This document shows positions 23,704 to 31,393 of a stretch of 64,000 bases of DNA, one piece after another. The position numbers were made by a program, and so were the translations under genes. Positions within the stretch are counted from its first letter, which is position 1; every line of letters starts with the position of its first letter. Under the pieces are notes generated by a model that had not been told where the DNA came from, ran no database searches, and worked only from the letters and a program-made list of their open reading frames with translations. Source of the DNA: an uncultured Enterocloster sp. (GTDB lineage Bacteria; Bacillota; Clostridia; Lachnospirales; Lachnospiraceae); NCBI GenBank assembly GCA_944383785.1, contig CALWQV010000003.1, positions 1 through 64,000 of the forward strand, in the 5' to 3' direction.

Positions 23704-24261
23704 TTAAATGATGGCTCCGTGGTCGGTTTCCTGTTTGTTTTCCGTTAGATACTCCAAAATGTATTCCGATACCTCCGGGGTATTAAGGGGCACTCCCTCT
23801 AGGATTTCCCTCATCTGCCGGGTATCCAGCGTAAAGGAGCTGTCATCATACTGGTATGTATAGACAAAATCCGTATCCGGATGGTAGACGATCAGATTGT
23901 GGATGGTGGAGGTGATATCCCCCAGGGGCATCCGGTCAATGTGGGACAGGCCAAATACAGCAGTGACCGTCGTTCCCTTGCCTGGCTCCGAATGAATGTC
24001 AAAGCGCCCGCCGGTACTCTCGGCCGCGAGCTTAAAAAAGGGAACGCCCAAACCTACCTTGCGGGTGGTTCTGGTGGTGAAAAAGGGATCAGTCACATGG
24101 GCCGCCTGCTCCGGCGTCATGCCGCAGCCATCATCTTTGATGACGACCGTAAGGACGTCCTCCTGGTGGCTGACTTTTACAAGAATGGAGACAAGAGTTG
24201 CTCCGGCTCTTGTGGAATTCTCCGATATGTCCAATACATTTAAAGAAATCTCAGGCAGCAT
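23704..24261 (-). CDS. HATPase-domain protein in the hyd operon
   Basis: A 185-residue protein that is essentially one GHKL ATP-binding domain without a phosphoacceptor helix. It shows an N-box-like DISENSTRAGATLV, G1 box DDGCGMTPE and G2 box KVGLGVPFFKLAA. The last 60 residues are a separate tail (HNLIVYHPDTDFVYTYQYDD). Such orphan HATPase proteins accompany HydABC genes in Clostridia; whether they phosphorylate a partner is not established. It begins five bases after the hydC stop and lacks a clear ribosome site, so translation probably depends on hydC. Confidence 0.85.
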   Translation of the reverse strand: MLPEISLNVLDISENSTRAGATLVSILVKVSHQEDVLTVVIKDDGCGMTPEQAAHVTDPFFTTRTTRKVGLGVPFFKLAAESTGGRFDIHSEPGKGTTVTAVFGLSHIDRMPLGDITSTIHNLIVYHPDTDFVYTYQYDDSSFTLDTRQMREILEGVPLNTPEVSEYILEYLTENKQETDHGAII

Positions 24262-24266
24262 AGGCG

Positions 24267-24761
24267 TCAGTTATACTTGGCCAGGATGCCGGGCACGTCG
24301 TCGGGGGTGAGACGGCCGTAAACCTCGCCGTTGATCATCATAACGGGGGCCAGTCCGCAGGCGCCTACACAGCGGCAGGAATCCAGGGAGAACTTACCGT
24401 CGGGGGTACATTCGCCGCTGGTAATTCCAAGGATCTCCTCCAGCTTCTTAAAGATATCTCCGGAGCCTTTTACGTAGCAGGCAGTGCCAAGACAGACAGA
24501 AATTTTATATTTGCCCTTAGGCTGGAGCGCGAATTGGGCATAAAATGTGGATACTCCGTAGACTTTCTCCAACGGAATACCCATTTCATCGGATATCATG
24601 GTCTGAACTTCAATGGGAAGATAGCCATAGATTTCCTGCGCTTTCTGCATGACAGGCATGAGAGCGCCGGGCTCATCCTTCATCTGGGCAATGGCGGCTT
24701 TAAGTTCAGCCTCCTGCTCAGGCGTTCCAGAAAAGGGAACGGTTGGTTTCTTACAAGCCAT
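24267..24761 (-). CDS. hydC: HydC, NuoE-like [2Fe-2S] subunit
   Basis: A 164-residue subunit that bridges the diaphorase and hydrogenase parts of HydABC. Residues 1-75 form the helical NuoE N-domain (LMPVMQKAQEIYGYLPIEVQ, then GIPLEKVYGVSTFYAQF). The C-domain carries the [2Fe-2S] ligands: CLGTACYVKGS (about 93-98) and DSCRCVGACGLAP (about 129-137). It is the first gene of the five-gene hyd operon, behind AAGGAGG, with an inverted-repeat-rich leader. Confidence 0.95.
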   Translation of the reverse strand: MACKKPTVPFSGTPEQEAELKAAIAQMKDEPGALMPVMQKAQEIYGYLPIEVQTMISDEMGIPLEKVYGVSTFYAQFALQPKGKYKISVCLGTACYVKGSGDIFKKLEEILGITSGECTPDGKFSLDSCRCVGACGLAPVMMINGEVYGRLTPDDVPGILAKYN

Positions 24762-24775
24762 GTGTGTTTACCTCC

Positions 24776-24808
24776 TTACATGTTGTGCATTGTGCAATGT
24801 AACAACAT
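24776..24808. promoter_or_regulatory. Interleaved inverted repeats in the hydC leader
   Basis: TTACAT (24776-24781) pairs with ATGTAA (24797-24802), and ATGTTGT (24780-24786) pairs with ACAACAT (24802-24808), around TTGTGCATTGTGCAA-like sequence. They lie immediately upstream of the hydC ribosome site. The core has TTGT and ACAA ends, as Rex sites do, but the spacing differs. Operator or RNA hairpin are both possible. Confidence 0.4.
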
Positions 24809-24865
24809 TCTAGCACAGTTCGGAAAAAAAATCCACAGTTTACGTGAAAAAAGTAACGACCTTCA

Positions 24866-24917
24866 CCGGGCAAAATTGGAACTATATGTTGAAAATGCCC
24901 GGAATGAATGGTAGACT
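24866..24917 (+). promoter_or_regulatory. Promoter of the DRTGG operon with a flanking inverted repeat
   Basis: TTGAAA at 24889-24894, a 17-bp spacer and TAGACT at 24912-24917. A 7-bp inverted repeat CCGGGCA (24866-24872) / TGCCCGG (24896-24902) brackets the -35 element. Confidence 0.5.
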
Positions 24918-24958
24918 GTAAGGTATAAACTCACATTAAATATAAGGAGAGGTAAGGT

Positions 24959-25306
24959 ATGACGGTAAAAGACGCGAGAGACATTTTAGGCGCACGGGTT
25001 CTGGTGGGGGAAGAGTACCTGGATCGGGAGGTGTGCTCGGCCTGCGGCTCTGATATGATGAGCGATGTGCTTGCTTTTTCAAAGGATCACTCCATTCTCT
25101 TAACCGGTCTGTGCAATCCCCAGGTCATCCGGACGGCGGAGATGCTGGATATTGTCTGTCTGATTTTTGTCAGGGGAAAGAAGCCCGATGAGTCGATGCT
25201 TGAGATGGCAAAGGACCGGGGACTGGTGGTACTGTCTACCGGACACCGGATGTTTTCCGCCTGCGGCATGCTCTATGCGGCGGGGCTTCACGGAGGCGCG
25301 AGTTAA
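24959..25306 (+). CDS. DRTGG-domain protein (first copy)
   Basis: A 115-residue protein of the DRTGG-like fold. Characteristic segments are MTVKDARDILGARVL, CSACGSDMMSDVLAF and TGLCNPQVIRTAEMLDIVCLIFVRGKKPD. DRTGG domains are usually regulatory and bind nucleotides or other ligands next to catalytic domains; here the domain stands alone. Two Cys in CSACGSD could bind a metal or cluster, but that is inference. It opens the operon divergent from hydC. A second, shorter copy is encoded at 27191-27526. Confidence 0.8.
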   Translation: MTVKDARDILGARVLVGEEYLDREVCSACGSDMMSDVLAFSKDHSILLTGLCNPQVIRTAEMLDIVCLIFVRGKKPDESMLEMAKDRGLVVLSTGHRMFSACGMLYAAGLHGGAS

Positions 25307-25351
25307 GTCGGCCAAGAAGGGCAAAAAGAGAGAACTCAAGAAGGGAATAGA

Positions 25352-25777
25352 ATGATGGAAGATGCGATTCGTTTAAATTATGAGATTTCCCCGGATGATT
25401 TTACCAGGGCGGGGGAGGCCAGCAGCGATGTGAAAAAGAAACTGAAGCAGCTGGGCGTCAGCCCGGAGGCCATCCGCAAGGTGGCCATCGCCATGTACGA
25501 AGGGGAGATCAATATGGTGATCCACGCCAGAGGCGGACAGATTCTGGTGGAGATTACCCCGGAACAGATTGAGATGATCCTGGACGATGTGGGACCGGGA
25601 ATCCCGGACGTATCCCTGGCCATGCAGGAGGGATACTCTACGGCTCCGGACGAGATCCGCTCCCTGGGATTCGGGGCGGGCATGGGACTGCCGAATATGA
25701 AAAAATATTCGGATGAGATGGAGATTGATACCCGTCTGGGCGTGGGAACCAAAATTACAATGCGGGTAAAACTGTGA
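25352..25777 (+). CDS. RsbW/RsbT-like HATPase protein
   Basis: A 141-residue GHKL ATPase of the anti-sigma/serine kinase type. It shows an N-box-like AIAMYEGEINMVIHARGG, G1 LDDVGPGIPDVSLAMQEG and G2 GFGAGMGLPNMKKYSD. In the Bacillus partner-switching system such proteins phosphorylate an anti-anti-sigma protein, which a SpoIIE/RsbU phosphatase reverses. A phosphatase of that type is encoded at 13087-14265. No STAS-domain substrate is present in this window. It lies in the DRTGG-HATPase-[FeFe]-DRTGG-PHP operon. Confidence 0.85.
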   Translation: MMEDAIRLNYEISPDDFTRAGEASSDVKKKLKQLGVSPEAIRKVAIAMYEGEINMVIHARGGQILVEITPEQIEMILDDVGPGIPDVSLAMQEGYSTAPDEIRSLGFGAGMGLPNMKKYSDEMEIDTRLGVGTKITMRVKL

Positions 25778-25794
25778 ATAAAAGAGGCGATTGA

Positions 25795-27237
25795 ATGGAT
25801 AAATTTTATCATTCCGTAAGGCTGGACGCCTCCCTTTGCAAGGGTTGCATTAACTGTATTAAGCGATGTCCCACCGAGGCTATCCGGGTGCGGGGAGGAA
25901 AGGCCAGCATTAACAATAAATTCTGTATTGACTGCGGTGAGTGTATCCGCGTCTGTCCCCACCACGCGAAGCACGCCACCTATGATAAGCTGGACTGCAT
26001 GCGCCAGTATGAGTACACGGTGGCTCTTCCGGCCCCCTCCCTTTACAGCCAGTTTAATAACCTGGATGATGTGAACATTGTGCTCAACGCTCTGATCCGT
26101 ATGGGCTTTGACGACGTGTTCGAGGTGGGAGCGGCGGCGGAGCTGGTCAGCGAGGCCACCCGTAAGTACATATCCGAGCACGAGGACGGCCTTCCCTATA
26201 TCAGCACGGCCTGCCCCTCGGTGGTGCGGCTGATCCGGGTGCGCTTTCCAAACCTGATTCCCCATCTGCTGCCGTTAAACCCGCCGGTAGAGGTGGCGGC
26301 GGTGCTGGCCGCCAAAAGGGCCATGGAGAAGACCGGCCTTCCCAGGGAGAAGATCGGCATTATTTTCATTTCCCCTTGTCCCTCCAAGGTGACCTATGTG
26401 AAGGCTCCCCTGGGGACGGAGAAGAGCCAGGTGGACCGGGTGCTTGCAATCAAAGATGTGTATCCAAAGCTTTTGGCTTGTATGAAGGCGGTGAGCCGGG
26501 AAGAATACCCTACCATCGGCACAGCGGGCAAAATCGGCATCAGCTGGGGCCACAGCGGAGGAGAGGCCAGCGGGCTTTTTACGGAGAGTTATCTGGCGGC
26601 GGACGGCATTGAGAATGTGATCCGCGTTCTGGAGGATATGGAGGATCAGAAATTTACCAACCTGCGGTTTGTGGAGCTGAACGCCTGCAACGGCGGCTGC
26701 GTGGGCGGCGTGCTGACGGTGGAGAACCCTTATGTGGCCGAGGTAAAACTAAAGCGGCTGCGCAAATATATGCCGGTTGCCAGAACCCATATGAGCGAGA
26801 ACAGCCAGGAGATCATTCCCTGGACCACTGGAGTTCAGTATGAACCGGTATTCAGCCTGGGAAATACCATGATGGAGAGCTTTTCGCGGTTAAATCAGGT
26901 AGAGCGGCTGATGAAGAAGTTTCCTGGCCTGGATTGCGGCTCCTGCGGGGCGCCTACCTGCAAGGCGCTGGCGGAGGATATTGTGCGGGGCGAGGCAAAT
27001 GAAAGCGACTGCGTCTATTTCCTGAGGGAGAATCTGCACAAGCTGTCGGAAGAGGTTTCCATGCTGGCGGAGGATCTGGGCGAGGGCCGGAAGAAGAAGG
27101 AAAAGCAGGAGCCGTTGAAATTGATTAAAGAATATATTGACCGTATTTCCCAGGAGATGTCGGTTTTAGATCAGAAGGAGGGTGTGAAACGTGACGGTGC
27201 AGGAACTGATGAATCTGGAAATCTTTCGGACGATTAA
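25795..27237 (+). CDS. Fourth H-cluster protein, group-C-like [FeFe] hydrogenase homologue without PAS
   Basis: A 480-residue protein with two [4Fe-4S] motifs (CKGCINCIKRCP, about 15-25; CIDCGECIRVCP, about 44-55), an H-cluster domain, and a C-terminal four-Cys Fe-S domain (LDCGSCGAPTCKALAED...C, about 376-404) plus a coiled tail. The H-cluster motifs are deviant: STACPSV (137-143) has Ala at the proton-relay Cys; the second motif is ISPCPSKVTY, lacking the usual AK; the third is ELNACNGGCVGG. All four presumed cluster ligands remain. The relay replacement suits a sensor or slow enzyme more than an efficient one. Genes for DRTGG and HATPase proteins surround it. Confidence 0.85.
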   Translation: MDKFYHSVRLDASLCKGCINCIKRCPTEAIRVRGGKASINNKFCIDCGECIRVCPHHAKHATYDKLDCMRQYEYTVALPAPSLYSQFNNLDDVNIVLNALIRMGFDDVFEVGAAAELVSEATRKYISEHEDGLPYISTACPSVVRLIRVRFPNLIPHLLPLNPPVEVAAVLAAKRAMEKTGLPREKIGIIFISPCPSKVTYVKAPLGTEKSQVDRVLAIKDVYPKLLACMKAVSREEYPTIGTAGKIGISWGHSGGEASGLFTESYLAADGIENVIRVLEDMEDQKFTNLRFVELNACNGGCVGGVLTVENPYVAEVKLKRLRKYMPVARTHMSENSQEIIPWTTGVQYEPVFSLGNTMMESFSRLNQVERLMKKFPGLDCGSCGAPTCKALAEDIVRGEANESDCVYFLRENLHKLSEEVSMLAEDLGEGRKKKEKQEPLKLIKEYIDRISQEMSVLDQKEGVKRDGAGTDESGNLSDD

Positions 27238-27526
27238 TCCGGGGGACGACTGCGAGCGGCAGATTACAAAGCCCTTCTGCTGCGATCTCTTAAGCGTTGC
27301 CATGAGCCGGGCGCCCGAGGGCTGTGCCTGGGTGACGGTGATGGCCAATATTAATACTCTGGCGGTGGCTTCCCTGGCGGATGCCGCCTGCGTAATCCTG
27401 GCGGAGGACGCGGCCTTGGACGACAATTCCATTGCTAAGGCGAAGCAGCAGGGGATCACGGTCCTGGCTACGTCTATGCCGGTTTTTGAGGCGGCCCTCC
27501 GGATTCATGGGCTGCTGAATCCATGA
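27191..27526 (+). CDS. DRTGG-domain protein (second copy)
   Basis: A 111-residue relative of the protein at 24959-25306: MTVQELMNLEIFRTINPGDD, then WVTVMANINTLAVASLADAACVILAED and KQQGITVLATSMPVFEAALRI. It starts at GTG 27191 inside the end of the H-cluster gene, behind GAAGGAGGG. Its stop overlaps the PHP gene start by four bases, so three genes are tightly coupled. The two DRTGG proteins flank the H-cluster protein and may form a heteromeric sensor with it; this is inference. Confidence 0.8.
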   Translation: MTVQELMNLEIFRTINPGDDCERQITKPFCCDLLSVAMSRAPEGCAWVTVMANINTLAVASLADAACVILAEDAALDDNSIAKAKQQGITVLATSMPVFEAALRIHGLLNP

Positions 27527-28248
27527 ATTTGTTCTATGACCTTCATATCCATTCCTGCCTGTCACCCTGCGGGGATGATGATATGACCCCCGCCAACATC
27601 GCGGGGATGGCTATGGTGAAGGGGCTGGACCTGATCGCCCTGACCGACCACAACTCGGCCCGAAATTGCCCCGCTCTTTTGGCGGCTGCGGAGGAATACG
27701 GGATTTTGGCTCTGCCCGGGATGGAGGTGAATACTTCGGAGGAGGTTCACGCGGTCTGCCTTTTTAAGACTCTGGAGGCGGCGCTGGATTTTGATTCCTA
27801 TGTTTATGAGAAGCTGATGAAATTTCCCAACCGGGAAGAAATTTTCGGAAAGCAGCAGATCTATGACTGCAATGACAGGGCCTGTGCCGCAGAACCTAAT
27901 CTTTTGATTAATGCCACCGAGATATCCTTTGAAGAGCTGTGGGATCTGGCCCTGTCCTACGATGGGGTCATGTTTCCGGCTCACATTGATAAGACGGCCA
28001 ACAGCCTGATCGCGAATCTGGGCTTTGTGCCGCCGGACAGCCGGTTCGTGACAGCGGAGGTGAAAGATCTAGGAAAGCTCCACAGCCTTCTGCGGGAGAA
28101 TCCCTACCTGGCGGATTGCAGGATTATCAGCAATTCCGACGCCCATTACCTGGAGCATATAAACGAACCGCGGCTGACCTTGGAGGTGGAGGAGAAGTCC
28201 AGGGAGGCGGTGGTGGAGACGCTGAGGAGGAGAATTGGATCAGAATAA
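27523..28248 (+). CDS. PHP-domain phosphoesterase
   Basis: A 241-residue PHP (polymerase and histidinol phosphatase) protein. Metal-binding motifs are visible: DLHIHSCLSP (HxH near residue 7), LTDHNSARN, GMEVNTSEEVH, PAHIDK and NSDAHYLEH near the C-terminus. The family includes trinuclear-metal phosphatases and nucleases, for instance enzymes on nucleotides or RNA ends. The substrate here is unknown. It overlaps the DRTGG gene by ATGA, so it belongs to the sensory operon. Confidence 0.88.
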   Translation: MNLFYDLHIHSCLSPCGDDDMTPANIAGMAMVKGLDLIALTDHNSARNCPALLAAAEEYGILALPGMEVNTSEEVHAVCLFKTLEAALDFDSYVYEKLMKFPNREEIFGKQQIYDCNDRACAAEPNLLINATEISFEELWDLALSYDGVMFPAHIDKTANSLIANLGFVPPDSRFVTAEVKDLGKLHSLLRENPYLADCRIISNSDAHYLEHINEPRLTLEVEEKSREAVVETLRRRIGSE

Positions 28249-28259
28249 TGGAAATCCCC

Positions 28260-28288
28260 TTGAAAAATCCCCTATTTAATGCTAAAGT
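28260..28288 (+). promoter_or_regulatory. Promoter of the glycine-riboswitch transcript
   Basis: TTGAAA at 28260-28265, 17 bp, TAAAGT at 28283-28288, just upstream of the riboswitch. Confidence 0.55.
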
Positions 28289-28304
28289 AGAGAAGGTTTT
28301 CTAA

Positions 28305-28425
28305 AACAGGGGAAACCACTCTGGAGAGTCTTCCTTAGGGGAAGCGCCGAAGGTGTAAGGCGGTGGACATTTGGGACGCAAGCCGATCTCTCAGGCAAAA
28401 GGACAGGGCATACCAAATATGCAGA
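28305..28425 (+). ncRNA. Glycine riboswitch (single aptamer)
   Basis: The conserved glycine aptamer pattern is clear: CTGGAGAG at about 28321, GCGCCGAAGG at 28344, then ATCTCTCAGGCAAAAGGACAG ending near 28407. Only one aptamer is present, with flanking sequence that could form the partial second (ghost) helix. It controls the downstream AGCS transporter through the terminator at 28441-28468. Confidence 0.93.
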
Positions 28426-28440
28426 TGTTCTACTCTTTGG

Positions 28441-28468
28441 AGAGCTGACGAAATGTCAGCTCTATTTT
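28441..28468 (+). terminator. Riboswitch expression-platform terminator
   Basis: A perfect AGAGCTGAC / GTCAGCTCT hairpin with a 5-base loop and ATTTTTC tail, between the glycine aptamer and the transporter ribosome site. The 5' arm can also pair with upstream CTCTTTGGAGAG sequence, allowing a switch. Confidence 0.85.
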
Positions 28469-28499
28469 TCATGCTAAAAAAGAGGAGGATCATGTAACA

Positions 28500-29864
28500 A
28501 TGGACAAATTATTGAGCTTTGTGGAGATGGGAAACGAGTTTCTCATGAGCTACTTTTTAGTAGTGGTGTTGTTTGGAACCGGCATTTACTATACCATCCG
28601 CCTGCGGTTTATTCAGGTGAGGCGGTTTAGGGAAGGCTTTAAGCTGGTGTTCGGAAACTTTAATATGAACGGTGAAAAGCATGAAAAGGGAGAGATGACC
28701 CCTTTTCAATCTGTGGCTACGGCCATCGCCGCCCAGGTGGGAACGGGAAACCTGGCGGGAGCAGCTACCGCCCTCATCGGAGGAGGGCCGGGGGCAATCT
28801 TCTGGATGTGGCTGTCCGCCTTCTTTGGCATGGCAACGATTTACGCCGAGGCGGTGCTGGCCCAGCAGTACCGGATCGAGGTGGATGGCGAGGTGACCGG
28901 TGGCCCGGTGTATTACATCAAGGCGGCCTTTAAGGGAACCTTTGGCCGGGTGCTGGCGGTTCTGTTCGCGGTATTTATCGTGCTGGCCCTGGGATTTATG
29001 GGAAATATGGTCCAGTCTAATTCCATCGGCGCGGCTTTTTCAGAGGTCTTTGCTCTCTGCAATCTAAATGTGCCGCCGGTGGCGGTGGGAGCGGTGATTG
29101 CCGCATTGTCCCTGGTGATTTTCCTGGGCGGAACCAAGAGGTTGGCTTCCGTGGTGGAGAAGCTGGTGCCGGTGATGGCGGGCTTTTATATTGTGGGAAG
29201 CCTGATTCTCATTGGGATGAATATTACCCATGTGCCGGAGGCATTTATGCTGATTATCCGGGGAGCATTCAATCCATCTGCCGTTGTGGGAGGCGCGGCA
29301 GGAATCACCGTGAGGGAAGCCATCCGCTACGGTGTGGCAAGGGGGCTTTTCTCCAATGAGGCCGGTATGGGCTCCACTCCCCATGCCCACGCCAGGGCCA
29401 AAGCGAAATCTCCCCACCATCAGGGGCTTTGCGCGATGATCAGTGTATTTATTGATACCTTTATTATCCTGAATCTGACCGTATTTTCCATCCTGACTAC
29501 TGGCGTGATTAGCAGCGGCAAAGACGGTACGGCTCTGACCCAGGAAGCTTTTATGCAGGGCTTTGGCTCATTGGGAATCGTTTTTGTGGCGGTGTGCCTG
29601 CTGTTTTTTGCTTACTCTACGATTTTGGGCTGGCATTTCTTTGGTTTAATCAATGTGAAATATCTGCTTGGCAAAAAGGCGGCGGCGGTTTACTCCGTGC
29701 TGGTGTGTGTGTTTATCGTTATCGGTTCCGCCTTGAAGGTGCAGCTGGTGTGGTCGCTGGCGGATTTCTTTAACGGGCTGATGGTGATTCCAAACGCCCT
29801 GGCGCTGTTGGCCCTAAGCGGGCTGGTGGCGAAGCTCAGCAGAAAATTAGATCATAAGGAGTAG
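28500..29864 (+). CDS. Sodium:alanine/glycine symporter (AGCS family)
   Basis: A 454-residue membrane transporter that imports glycine or alanine with sodium. Family features include the N-terminal GTGIYYTIRLRFIQVRRF, the VATAIAAQVGTGNLAGAATALIGGGPGAIFWMW block and VARGLFSNEAGMGSTPHAHA. About ten to eleven membrane spans are visible. A glycine riboswitch in the leader points to glycine as the regulated substrate. It stands as a single-gene transcript; a LysR gene follows after 113 bases. Confidence 0.92.
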   Translation: MDKLLSFVEMGNEFLMSYFLVVVLFGTGIYYTIRLRFIQVRRFREGFKLVFGNFNMNGEKHEKGEMTPFQSVATAIAAQVGTGNLAGAATALIGGGPGAIFWMWLSAFFGMATIYAEAVLAQQYRIEVDGEVTGGPVYYIKAAFKGTFGRVLAVLFAVFIVLALGFMGNMVQSNSIGAAFSEVFALCNLNVPPVAVGAVIAALSLVIFLGGTKRLASVVEKLVPVMAGFYIVGSLILIGMNITHVPEAFMLIIRGAFNPSAVVGGAAGITVREAIRYGVARGLFSNEAGMGSTPHAHARAKAKSPHHQGLCAMISVFIDTFIILNLTVFSILTTGVISSGKDGTALTQEAFMQGFGSLGIVFVAVCLLFFAYSTILGWHFFGLINVKYLLGKKAAAVYSVLVCVFIVIGSALKVQLVWSLADFFNGLMVIPNALALLALSGLVAKLSRKLDHKE

Positions 29865-29977
29865 TGGGATTCCGTTGAAAAGTAGCATGATAGTACATGA
29901 AAGTTGTGTGAGCCTTTGGAGATGCACGGTTTAGGAGCAATTTCAAACATGCTTTAGACGCATGGGAGGGGAATATC

Positions 29978-31144
29978 ATGGATGAACGTCAGCTCAGATA
30001 CGCGCAGGCCATCCGAGCGGCAGGAAGCCTGACAGGGGCGGCCGGGGCCCTAGGGCGGGAGCCTTCTACCCTAGCAAGAGCCTTAAAAAAGCTGGAAGGC
30101 GAGCTGGGAGCGGCCTTTTTTCGCAGAGGTGCCTTAGGACTTACGGCCACCAGGGAGGGGGAGGTGTTTTTTGAATACGCGGACGAGGCATTCCGGCTTC
30201 TTGCGGCTATGAACCGGGCAGAAGAAGGGAACTTGACAGAGCGGGAAATGGAGTATCTTCTGGTCATTCGAAGGGAGCGGGGAATTGCCCGGGCGGCAAA
30301 GGCCCTCTATGTGGCCCAGCCCTCCTTAAGCCAAATTTTGATGAAGCTGGAGAAGGAGTGCGGATTTCCGATTTTTGTGCGCCAAAGGGATGGGGTGGCG
30401 GAAACTGAGGCGGGAAGGCGTTTCCTGGACCAGGTGGAGGAGCTTGCGGTGATTTACGGCAGGCTTCGCCGGGATATGGAGGAATTTCAGCAGATGCGCC
30501 GGGGCCTGGTATCCTTCGGCATTCCCTACAACCTGGGAACCAGCCTGCTGCCGGATATTCTGCCTCAGTTTACCTCCCGCTATCCGGGAGTGGAGGTGCG
30601 TTTTTTTGAGAATAATTCCGTGGAGCTGGACCGGATGGTGCTGGAAGGGAAGACGGATTTTAATATCATGCATTTTCAGAAGGAGAAGGAAAAACTGTGC
30701 TATGAAACCTTGGAGGTAGATCCCTTCTGCCTGGCGGTGCCGGAGAGCTGGCAGAAGCGTCTGGGGTTTAAGGACGAGGGGCAGAAAATCGGGAAAAAGG
30801 AGTTAAAATCCCTGGAAAATGAGCCCTTTGTGATGGTGGCTCGGGGACAGAAGCTGCGGCAGACGGCGGATGAGATTTTAAGCAGAGCTCAGGCAAAGCC
30901 TCTCATCCGCTGTTCCACCAAAAGTATGGAAACCGCCAAGCGGCTGGCTGCGGCGGGGATGGGGCTAACGCTGCTGCCACAGTCCTATGTGACCCTGTTT
31001 TCCGATACCAGGGGGCTGCGCTGCTTTTCCCTAAAGGAAGAACTTAAGGGAGTATGGACGATTGTGGCGGTCTATCCAAAGGAAGGGACTCTGCCCCGGT
31101 GCAGCCGGGAGTTTTTGCAGATGCTGCGGGAGCGGATGAGTTGA
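29978..31144 (+). CDS. LysR-type regulator with two tandem HTH domains
   Basis: A 388-residue regulator, against about 300 for the family. Two LysR-type winged helix-turn-helix domains stand in a row. The first is at residues 3-62 (LRYAQAIRAAGSLTGAAGALGREPSTLARALKKLE...FFRRG). The second is at about 88-150 (MEYLLVIRRERGIARAAKALYVAQPSLSQILMKLE...FVRQRDG). The usual LysR effector domain follows (about 165-388: GLVSFGIPYNLGTSLLPDILPQF). The first HTH departs more from the consensus. It lies upstream of the isocitrate/isopropylmalate-type dehydrogenase, with 23-bp tandem repeats between them that may be its binding array. Confidence 0.85.
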   Translation: MDERQLRYAQAIRAAGSLTGAAGALGREPSTLARALKKLEGELGAAFFRRGALGLTATREGEVFFEYADEAFRLLAAMNRAEEGNLTEREMEYLLVIRRERGIARAAKALYVAQPSLSQILMKLEKECGFPIFVRQRDGVAETEAGRRFLDQVEELAVIYGRLRRDMEEFQQMRRGLVSFGIPYNLGTSLLPDILPQFTSRYPGVEVRFFENNSVELDRMVLEGKTDFNIMHFQKEKEKLCYETLEVDPFCLAVPESWQKRLGFKDEGQKIGKKELKSLENEPFVMVARGQKLRQTADEILSRAQAKPLIRCSTKSMETAKRLAAAGMGLTLLPQSYVTLFSDTRGLRCFSLKEELKGVWTIVAVYPKEGTLPRCSREFLQMLRERMS

Positions 31145-31177
31145 GATCAGAAAGACTAATATCTCACAACAGTTTTT

Positions 31178-31236
31178 CGACGATTAGCGAAAAATTTTTC
31201 CGATAGTTGGCGAAATATTTTTCCGATGATTGGCGG
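31178..31236. repeat. Three 23-bp tandem repeats upstream of the dehydrogenase gene
   Basis: Imperfect 23-bp units begin at 31178, 31201 and 31224 (third partial). They share CGAyxrTTrGCGAAAwATTTTTC-like sequence. They lie 80 to 160 bp before the dehydrogenase promoter, where a LysR-type protein would bind. Confidence 0.6.
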
Positions 31237-31312
31237 CAAAAGGGTATGGCAGTTGGAAAATTGCTTCGAAGAAAGTGCAAAAATCCTATATAGGATAAGG
31301 ATAATTATATAT

Positions 31313-31341
31313 TTTACCTATATATATTTTTCCGCTATACT
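31313..31341 (+). promoter_or_regulatory. Promoter of the isocitrate/isopropylmalate-type dehydrogenase
   Basis: TTTACC at 31313-31318, 17 bp, TATACT at 31336-31341, 53 bases before the start codon. Confidence 0.5.
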
Positions 31342-31393
31342 AAAGTCACACAGGAAATAAAAAGCATGATTTCAGTATGGAGGAGGATGTATC

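Noticed and set aside
31178..31236. CRISPR-like array
   Set aside because: The 23-bp units are contiguous without spacers; a binding-site array or simple tandem repeat fits better.
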